Positions 1 through 4,168 of a stretch of DNA of 8,504 nt are shown one piece after another. A program made the position numbers and the translations under genes. The stretch is from an uncultured Anaerolineaceae bacterium (lineage in GTDB: Bacteria; Chloroflexota; Anaerolineae; Anaerolineales; Anaerolineaceae). The stretch spans positions 1 to 8,504 of the forward strand of contig CALDSL010000393.1 in NCBI GenBank assembly GCA_937920255.1. The letters run 5' to 3'. Each line of letters begins with the position of its first letter. Positions within the stretch are counted from its first letter, which is position 1. The notes below the pieces were generated by a model, which saw only the letters and a program-made list of their open reading frames with translations, did no database searches and was not told the DNA's origin.

Positions 1-184
1 GGCGCTCGTCCATCTCGCCCACCTCGCCGCGCGTGGCGCACACCAGGTGCACCAGCACCCCGTTCCGAGCGTAGAATGCCAGCGTGCCGCCCATGCCAAA
101 CGTCTCATCGTCCGGGTGCGCCAGCACCGCCAGCAGAACTTTTTGTTGGTCTACCTTTCCGTTATCCACCGTATCACTCCCCAC
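1..184 (-). CDS. PIG-L / LmbE family deacetylase, N-terminal part (cut by window edge)
   Basis: This is the N-terminus of a zinc-dependent PIG-L (LmbE-like) deacetylase. The family removes acetyl groups from N-acetylglucosamine conjugates and related compounds, as MshB and BshB do in low-molecular-weight thiol synthesis. The minus strand reads VLLAVLAHPDDET followed by FGMGGTLAFYARNG. AHPDDE is the family's first metal-binding motif, and its His and second Asp normally hold zinc. VHLVCATRGEVGE, the second conserved stretch, follows and ends at the window edge, so about 60 residues are visible. No ATG is available. The two possible starts are GTG at 184 (GAGGT 9 bases upstream) and GTG at 169 (GGGGAG 7 bases upstream); I give the longer one. 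The gene begins 14 bases after the lipoprotein stop, so it is probably the third gene of the operon. The family is clear; the substrate cannot be read from this fragment. Confidence 0.9.
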   Translation of the reverse strand, partial: MGSDTVDNGKVDQQKVLLAVLAHPDDETFGMGGTLAFYARNGVLVHLVCATRGEVGEMDER

Positions 185-198
185 AATCTGATTACCTC

Positions 199-1044
199 TT
201 AATTGACCAGCGCTCCCACCGGGCCATCCTCGGCGATGATCACGCGCAGTTCCTCCCACGGAACGGTCACCCGCACGTACCCTGCGGCATAGGCCGCCAC
301 CTGGTACGGGTCATAGGTGATGCGCAGCCCCTCCGGTGTGATATTCCATTTCTGGTAATTTTGCTCTTCCGGCAGCGCGCCCTCGCTGAACATGAACCAC
401 TCGTCATTCTTGAGTTGATTCGTACAATAATCCGCGATACTTTGCAAGTAATCTGTACCGGGCTGGAACAGGTCGGCCAGCGCCAGCTCGCGCTGCAAGG
501 GCAGGCTGTAATTAATCACCGACGAGAATGGCAGCGGGTGCGCCGCGCCGTAGAAATACTGGCTGTTCTCGGCGTGGATGCTCACCAACCCGTGCGCGTT
601 GTACAGCACCTCGAAATCGCTGGTCAGAAAGTTCTGGGGCGTGGGCGCGTTGGCGTCCGGGGTTATGATCGGGTCCATCGCCAGCCCGTTCTGGAACTCG
701 GCGATCAGCGTGTCCACCTGCCCCTGCGCCAGGGCGTTGAAATTGCCAGCCTGCGGCCCGTCGGGCCCCTGCAGCAGCGGGTAGTTGATGCTGATGCCGT
801 ACTGCGGCGGGTTTTCGTCGCGGTATTCGCGGGTGGCAATCACCGGCTCGATCTCGGTCATCGCTGTGGGGACTGTCGCTGAAGTCGGCTGCGGTGTCTC
901 TGCTGGCTGCGGATTCTCATTCCTGGCGGGCGGCGGCGTCTCGGTCGCCATTGCCTCTGACACCACCGACTGCAAGAACCGGCATGACAGGCTGGACAGC
1001 ACCAACATTGTGATGGCGATCAAGATGCGACTGCGGTACTTCAT
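199..1044 (-). CDS. Putative lipoprotein with DUF4163/DUF3298 (RsiV/PdaC-like) ectodomain
   Basis: A 281-residue exported protein, probably anchored to the outer face of the membrane. Residues 1-20 form a signal peptide (MKYRSR, then the hydrophobic ILIAITMLVLSSLS). Cys21 is the likely lipidation site, although the box LSSLSC fits the lipobox loosely. Residues 31-64 are a low-complexity linker rich in Pro, Thr and Glu. The ectodomain then resembles DUF4163 (about 70-170, with GAAHP at 166-170) followed by DUF3298 (about 175-270). Near its end is the typical segment YDPYQVAAYAAG (244-255) and then VTVPWEEL. This domain pair occurs in anti-sigma factor RsiV and in peptidoglycan deacetylase PdaC, but neither a sigma-binding region nor a catalytic deacetylase domain is present here. 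The start is ATG at 1044, with GGGAGG 6 bases upstream. A longer frame from 1122 would overlap the moeB-like gene and lose the signal peptide. The gene lies 22 bases after that gene, in one operon. Its role is unknown. Confidence 0.85.
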   Translation of the reverse strand: MKYRSRILIAITMLVLSSLSCRFLQSVVSEAMATETPPPARNENPQPAETPQPTSATVPTAMTEIEPVIATREYRDENPPQYGISINYPLLQGPDGPQAGNFNALAQGQVDTLIAEFQNGLAMDPIITPDANAPTPQNFLTSDFEVLYNAHGLVSIHAENSQYFYGAAHPLPFSSVINYSLPLQRELALADLFQPGTDYLQSIADYCTNQLKNDEWFMFSEGALPEEQNYQKWNITPEGLRITYDPYQVAAYAAGYVRVTVPWEELRVIIAEDGPVGALVN

Positions 1045-1066
1045 TATTTCCCTCCCGTTACGCGGT

Positions 1067-2221
1067 TTAATACTGGTACATCTGCGGGTCGACCTGGCTG
1101 GCCCAGGCGTTGATCCCCCCAATCAGGTTGCGCACGCGCGGGAAGCCCGCCGCCAGCAAAATCCCAACCGCCTGGCTGGAGCGCACCCCCGTGCGGCAGA
1201 ATAGCACAATCTCATCATCGCGGTTCAGCTCGCCCGCCCGCTCGGCCAGTTGCCCCAGCGGGATTAATTTCGCGTCTGGGATGCGAGAAATTTCCAGCTC
1301 GCTCTCTTCGCGCACGTCCACCAGCGCAATCTGATTCTCCTGACTCATTCGCCGCGCCAGTTCTTCCGGCGTGATTGTGTACTCGGTCTCCAGGTCCACC
1401 GCGTGGCGGCCTTGCGCCGGAACCCCGCAGAATTCCTCGTAATCGATCATTTCGGTCACGGTCGGGTGGCTGCCGCATACTTTGCAGTTGGGATTCTTAC
1501 GCAGCCGGACGGTCTGGAACGACATCTCCAGCGCGTCGTACAGCAGCAGCGAACCGATCAGGCTCTCGCCGGCGCCCAGAATGAGCTTGATCGCCTCGGT
1601 AGCCTGAATGCTGCCAACCGTGCCCGGCAGCACGCCGAATACCCCCGCCTGCGAGCAGGAAGGAACGCTACCCGGCGGCGGCGGATCGGGGAACAGGCAG
1701 CGGTAGCACGGCCCCACCCGCGCGTCGAACACGCTCACCTGGCCCTCGAAGCGGAAGATCGAGCCGTAGACAAAGGGCTTGCCGGTCAGCACGCACAGAT
1801 CGTTGATCAGGTAGCGCGTGGGGAAATTGTCGGTGCCGTCCACAATCAGGTCGTAGGGTTCGGCGATCTCGCGCGCGTTGTGCGAAGTGAGCACCTGGTT
1901 GTAGGCGTCCACCTGGATCAATGGGTTCAGGTCCTGCAGCCGCTCGCGCGCCGATTCGACCTTCAACTGCCCGATGCGGCTGGTGCCGTGGATCACCTGG
2001 CGCTGCAGGTTGGATGGATCGACCACGTCATAATCCACCAACCCGATACGCCCCACGCCAGCGGCGGCCAGGTACATCGCCACAGGCGAACCCAGCCCGC
2101 CCGTCCCCACCACCAGCACCGAGGCGGCTTTGAGCTTGCGTTGCCCCTCCATCCCCACCTCGGGGATGAACAGGTGGCGCGAATAACGCTGGACTTCGGC
2201 ATGAGACAGGGCATCTTCCAT
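1067..2221 (-). CDS. moeB: MoeB/ThiF-type adenylyltransferase fused to a rhodanese domain
   Basis: A 384-residue cytoplasmic enzyme of the E1-like family. It adenylates the C-terminal glycine of a ubiquitin-like sulfur carrier (MoaD, ThiS or CysO type) and can pass on sulfur through the rhodanese domain, the layout of mycobacterial MoeZ and eukaryotic MOCS3. Residues 1-250 are the E1 domain. They show QRYSRHLFIPEVG, the nucleotide loop GTGGLGSP (39-46), DYDVVDPSNLQRQ (63-75), DGTDNFPTRYLIND (128-141), two CxxC zinc pairs (C172/C175 and C246/C249), and the candidate catalytic Cys189 in PSCSQAGVFGVLPG. Residues 283-380 are a rhodanese domain with active-site loop CRTGVRS starting at C342, so both catalytic cysteines look intact. 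The start at 2221 has GAGGTG 5 bases upstream and lies just downstream of a good promoter; the longer frame from 2284 would begin upstream of the predicted transcript start. No carrier protein gene is visible nearby, so the pathway (molybdopterin, thiamine or cysteine) stays open, and the symbol denotes the family. Confidence 0.93.
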   Translation of the reverse strand: MEDALSHAEVQRYSRHLFIPEVGMEGQRKLKAASVLVVGTGGLGSPVAMYLAAAGVGRIGLVDYDVVDPSNLQRQVIHGTSRIGQLKVESARERLQDLNPLIQVDAYNQVLTSHNAREIAEPYDLIVDGTDNFPTRYLINDLCVLTGKPFVYGSIFRFEGQVSVFDARVGPCYRCLFPDPPPPGSVPSCSQAGVFGVLPGTVGSIQATEAIKLILGAGESLIGSLLLYDALEMSFQTVRLRKNPNCKVCGSHPTVTEMIDYEEFCGVPAQGRHAVDLETEYTITPEELARRMSQENQIALVDVREESELEISRIPDAKLIPLGQLAERAGELNRDDEIVLFCRTGVRSSQAVGILLAAGFPRVRNLIGGINAWASQVDPQMYQY

Positions 2222-2255
2222 GGGTACACCTCGCGGAGCAGATTGGCTGTCATTG

Positions 2256-2284
2256 ATGATACCAAAAAGCGAGGGGAGAGGCAA
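2256..2284 (-). promoter_or_regulatory. Promoter of the moeB-lipoprotein-deacetylase operon
   Basis: Read on the minus strand, TTGCCT (2284-2279, four of six to the sigma-70 -35 consensus) is followed after exactly 17 bases by TATCAT (2261-2256, five of six to -10). TGG stands directly before it and forms an extended -10. Transcription would begin near 2249, giving a leader of about 28 bases that carries the GAGGTG ribosome site of the ATG at 2221. Assigned from motif and spacing only. Confidence 0.6.
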
Positions 2285-2367
2285 ACTGTCGTCAGAGCCG
2301 AGCCAGAAAAAGCATCACGAACCCACACACCGTCCCGGCGTCCTTCGGGAGGGCGATGTGAAAACCG

Positions 2368-2409
2368 AATAAGAACAAATAACACGACTAAAAATTAATC
2401 GTTCTTATT
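2368..2409. repeat. Perfect 9-bp inverted repeat
   Basis: AATAAGAAC at 2368-2376 is mirrored exactly by GTTCTTATT at 2401-2409 around a 24-base AT-rich spacer. It lies about 120 bases upstream of the predicted transcription start of the minus-strand operon. It could be a dyad operator or a weak hairpin. There is no GC-rich stem with a U-run, so an intrinsic terminator is unlikely. Confidence 0.5.
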
Positions 2410-2436
2410 ACATAAAACCGCCTTACTGACTGTGCC

Positions 2437-2462
2437 GTACCCTTCGACGGGGCTCAGGGTAC
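2437..2462. repeat. REP-like hairpin element (CCCTTCGAC...CTCAGGG type)
   Basis: GTACCCT (2437-2443) pairs perfectly with AGGGTAC (2456-2462) around the 12-base loop TCGACGGGGCTC. The core CCCTTCGAC...GCTCAGGG matches, from memory, a short palindromic repeat found dispersed between genes in many environmental bacterial genomes, Chloroflexota among them. It is likely a non-autonomous dispersed repeat rather than a site specific to this locus. The stem is visible; membership of a genome-wide family is recall. Confidence 0.6.
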
Positions 2463-2522
2463 TTTCTTTATCATTTTTCGTGGCCTACAAAGTGCAACCG
2501 GCTTTTATTCCGTAAGTTTGCT

Positions 2523-2535
2523 CACCCGCAGGGTG
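2523..2535. repeat. Short GC-rich hairpin
   Basis: CACCC (2523-2527), loop GCA, GGGTG (2531-2535): a perfect 5-bp stem with a 3-base loop in otherwise mixed-composition spacer. No U-tract follows on either strand, so it is not a typical intrinsic terminator. It may be part of another dispersed repeat. Confidence 0.35.
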
Positions 2536-2661
2536 CTCTGCAAGCTACCCAACGCTTTTTCGTGAATCGGCATAACCTACCAGATCATACGATTGCAACT
2601 TGTACTTCGTGACCAGCGTATCTATCATCCTGACGTCCAGGATAATTCGAGAAGACGCTCA

Positions 2662-2853
2662 TGTAGGGGTGAAGCATTCGGTCGGGCCAACGCGTGTCAC
2701 AAAAACCGACAGCTTCCGGATGCTTCGCCCAGGGATGAACGAAAACATTTCGAGCGGATGAAAGGGTTCAAAATTGTGGGGGCGAGCGAAGCATCTGGAG
2801 GAGTTTCCAGTCCTTTCCTCGATCGGCAATCTACCAGATGCTTCGCCCCTACA
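2662..2853. repeat. Four-copy GAAGCAT repeat cluster (two inverted pairs)
   Basis: Four versions of one unit, close to TGTAGGGGCGAAGCATCTGG, occur within 192 bases in alternating orientation. Copy A is at 2662-2685 (plus), B at 2706-2730 (minus), C at 2776-2798 (plus) and D at 2831-2853 (minus). The C/D pair shares a perfect 13-bp arm: GCGAAGCATCTGG at 2786-2798 against CCAGATGCTTCGC at 2834-2846. Copy C carries a 4-base GCGA duplication relative to D. The A/B pair shares GAAGCAT..CGG and the distal TCGG/CCGA, with B carrying six extra bases. Each pair could fold into a long hairpin. From memory, such units are dispersed between genes in Anaerolineae-like genomes. No transposase gene is present. 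Confidence 0.75.
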
Positions 2854-2957
2854 TTCGATAATGTGCCTATTGTTTCATCTATGATTGTTGAAGATAAATC
2901 GTCCTGTAGCAAATTCTTTAAGATTCACGAATGGAAATTCTAGCGATGCGAATCGAA

Positions 2958-2987
2958 TTGATTAATGGTCCAATACCGCGCTATCAT
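2958..2987 (+). promoter_or_regulatory. Promoter of the 3033 gene
   Basis: TTGATT (2958-2963, four of six to -35) and TATCAT (2982-2987, five of six to -10) are separated by 18 bases. The predicted start is near 2994, giving a leader of about 39 bases that includes the AGGAG ribosome site at 3020-3024. This supports translation from 3033 rather than from the in-frame ATG at 2931, which lies upstream of the -35 box. Confidence 0.5.
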
Positions 2988-3032
2988 TATAGAGACAAAA
3001 AAACTTACTCTTCAACACCAGGAGCGTTCAGG

Positions 3033-3683
3033 ATGAGCAAGAAAAATAGGAAAGACAAAAAATCCCGCCCCATGCCGAAGCCGAACCGTCAAATCCCGAA
3101 TTCGTTAATCCGCCCGTTTACCGGGTTCATGCAAAGCCCATATTTGGAGAACCCGCGAAAATATCCGATCTTTGGGTGCTGGCTGATGGAAGATTGGCGG
3201 GAAACAGGGCTGACGCCGGTCATTGTTGCCCGTCTGCAAGACAATGACCATATCATGTTTGCCGTTACCATGATCGATTATTATTGTTTGGGCATCAAAG
3301 ATGCTTTCACACGCGTTGACTATACTCGGAACCGTTTTGAACGGGAACTGCCGCAGCTCTGTATGAAGGCTCCTATACCTTGTTCCGTTGAGGTGGCGCA
3401 TGAGTTGATATACGGGTCGCTAGAATACGCGAAAAAACTGGGATTCGAACCTCATCCGGATTTCTATAAGCAGAAGGCAGATCAAATTCTGGATCCTGAG
3501 GACGCGCATCCGCGTACCAATGGAATCACCTTTGGCCGGGATGGCAGGCCTGTATTTATCCCCGGTCCATTTGACAATGAGATCAAATCCAGATCCATCT
3601 TCAATACTTTGATGCGTTCCTGCGGGCCAGGGAATTTCGATTATATGGAAGTTTTCGATGATCTGCCCGAGGAAATTGAGTAA
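3033..3683 (+). CDS. Conserved protein of unknown function
   Basis: A 216-residue predicted soluble protein that I cannot name. Residues 1-20 are strongly basic (MSKKNRKDKK, then SRPMPKPNRQ) and probably disordered. The core has VIVARLQDNDHIMFAVTMID (63-82), then CLGIKDAF (85-92), then an apparent helix AHELIYGSLEYAKKLGF (122-138). GRDGRPVFIPGPFD follows at 168-181, with an acidic tail DDLPEEIE. From memory, the pattern 'VVVAR...VDxYCLGVKD...IIYGxxEYAxxLGFxPHxDF...FGxDGxP' recurs in uncharacterised bacterial proteins, sometimes attached to repeat or metal-binding domains; this copy has the core alone. There is no signal peptide or membrane segment. ATG 3033 is chosen because AGGAG lies 8 bases upstream; an in-frame ATG at 2931 has no such site. 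The DUF4180 gene follows after 16 bases, probably in one transcript. Its base and codon use is more AT-rich than that of its neighbours, which hints at transfer. Confidence 0.8.
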   Translation: MSKKNRKDKKSRPMPKPNRQIPNSLIRPFTGFMQSPYLENPRKYPIFGCWLMEDWRETGLTPVIVARLQDNDHIMFAVTMIDYYCLGIKDAFTRVDYTRNRFERELPQLCMKAPIPCSVEVAHELIYGSLEYAKKLGFEPHPDFYKQKADQILDPEDAHPRTNGITFGRDGRPVFIPGPFDNEIKSRSIFNTLMRSCGPGNFDYMEVFDDLPEEIE

Positions 3684-3699
3684 AGGAAGGAACGCAGCC

Positions 3700-4062
3700 A
3701 TGAACTACCGCCTGGTCGAACACCCACAGAACAATTTTGTCGAAATCCTGCCCGGAGATGGGCGCATTGAGAGCGAAGCTGACGCGCTCGATCTGGTCGG
3801 CGCGTGCGGCGAATACCGCGTCCAGCGCCTTCTCCTCTACGCCGAAAACCTCTCGGATGATTTCTTCCATCTGCGCACCGGCCTGGCCGGAGAAGTTCTG
3901 TTGAAATTTTCAAACTACCACATCAAATTCGCCGCGGTGTTGACGCCCGAGTTGGTCAACCAGGGCCGCTTCCAGGAGATGGTGCTGGAGGCAAATCGTT
4001 CCAACAACCAATTCCACGTCTTCTACGACCGCGAACAGGCCATCGAATGGCTGGTGAAGTAG
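3700..4062 (+). CDS. DUF4180 domain protein
   Basis: A 120-residue cytoplasmic protein consisting of a single DUF4180 domain, a family of unknown biochemical role. The characteristic elements are GRIESEADALDLVGAC (21-36), the signature DDFFHLRTGLAGEVLLKF (53-70), NYHIKFAAVL (72-81) and the C-terminal EANRSNNQFHVFYD with REQAIEWL. The length is normal for the family. The start is ATG 3700, with GGAAGG 9 bases upstream; the frame stays open to 3658 but would then overlap the preceding gene. The fold looks like an alternating alpha/beta domain of the kind sometimes seen in STAS-like proteins, but that is my inference. It lies 16 bases downstream of the 3033 gene, though its GC-rich codon use matches the rest of the window better. 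A hairpin starts directly after the TAG. Confidence 0.9.
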   Translation: MNYRLVEHPQNNFVEILPGDGRIESEADALDLVGACGEYRVQRLLLYAENLSDDFFHLRTGLAGEVLLKFSNYHIKFAAVLTPELVNQGRFQEMVLEANRSNNQFHVFYDREQAIEWLVK

Positions 4063-4099
4063 TATTCGTTTTTCCGAAAAAAAACGAAGAAAACGAATA
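4063..4099 (+). terminator. AT-rich hairpin directly after the DUF4180 stop codon
   Basis: TATTCGTTTT (4063-4072) pairs perfectly with AAAACGAATA (4090-4099) around a 17-base loop. The same left arm can instead form a 9-bp stem with a 6-base loop: TTCGTTTTT 4065-4073 with AAAAACGAA 4080-4088. Only short T stretches (TTCTCTCT) follow, and the stem is poor in GC. It is placed like a terminator for the 3033-4062 pair, but it may be a weak one. Confidence 0.45.
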
Positions 4100-4127
4100 T
4101 TCTCTCTAGCGCCCTCCGTAAAACGAA
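4065..4127. repeat. Cluster of AAAACGAA octamers
   Basis: The octamer AAAACGAA occurs at 4081-4088, 4090-4097 and 4120-4127, and its complement TTCGTTTT at 4065-4072: four copies in 63 bases. They lie 30 to 92 bases upstream of the predicted -10 box of the nucleotidyltransferase gene. Copies two and three are spaced 30 bases start to start, near three helical turns. It could be a regulator-binding cluster or a consequence of the hairpin. Confidence 0.4.
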
Positions 4128-4153
4128 ACCGCCTGCACCTTCGCGGGCCTTCC

Positions 4154-4162
4154 TGATACAAT
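4154..4162 (+). promoter_or_regulatory. Extended -10 promoter of the DHH-CBS-nucleotidyltransferase gene
   Basis: TGATACAAT (4154-4162) is an extended -10: TG, one base, then TACAAT, five of six to consensus. No good -35 hexamer stands 16-18 bases upstream, which extended -10 promoters tolerate. Transcription would start about 6 to 8 bases beyond 4162, that is, at or within a base or two of the ATG at 4169. There is no Shine-Dalgarno sequence between box and ATG. Confidence 0.5.
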
Positions 4163-4168
4163 AAAACC

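Larger units (their letters stand above)
2285..2957. other. Long intergenic region with repeats, no convincing gene
   Basis: I see no credible gene in this stretch. The open frames across it (about 116 codons on plus from 2593, about 71 on minus from 2912) run through repeat copies, lack a ribosome site and resemble no protein I know. It does hold an inverted repeat at 2368-2409, a REP-like hairpin at 2437-2462, a small GC hairpin at 2523-2535 and a four-copy repeat cluster at 2662-2853, each listed separately. Base composition is visibly more AT-rich than in the genes on either side. Confidence 0.75.

Noticed and set aside
76..882. 268-codon open frame on plus, antisense to the lipoprotein and deacetylase genes
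   Set aside because: It runs antisense across two genes and their boundary; its composition (Arg, His, Gln, Val rich) is typical of a shadow frame.
2333..2350. TCCCG...CGGGA hairpin in the spacer
   Set aside because: A 5-bp stem with an 8-base loop is expected by chance in this much GC-rich sequence, and no U-run follows.
1403..2398. 331-codon open frame on plus, antisense to the moeB-like gene
   Set aside because: It mirrors the GC-rich codons of a clearly conserved gene with intact motifs, has no ribosome site and resembles no protein family.
2545..2628. Minus-strand stretch reading MIDTLVTKYKLQSYDLVGYADS, then a stop and an open continuation, possibly a decayed gene
   Set aside because: It looks somewhat protein-like but is under 30 codons, has no ribosome site, and I recognise no homologue. 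A translated search of 2480-2660 would decide.
2662..2853. CRISPR array
   Set aside because: The units alternate in orientation, are divergent, and are not separated by uniform spacers; no cas gene is present.
2593..2943. 116-codon plus-strand frame in the spacer
   Set aside because: It runs through all four repeat copies, so its sequence is dictated by repeats, and no ribosome site precedes it.
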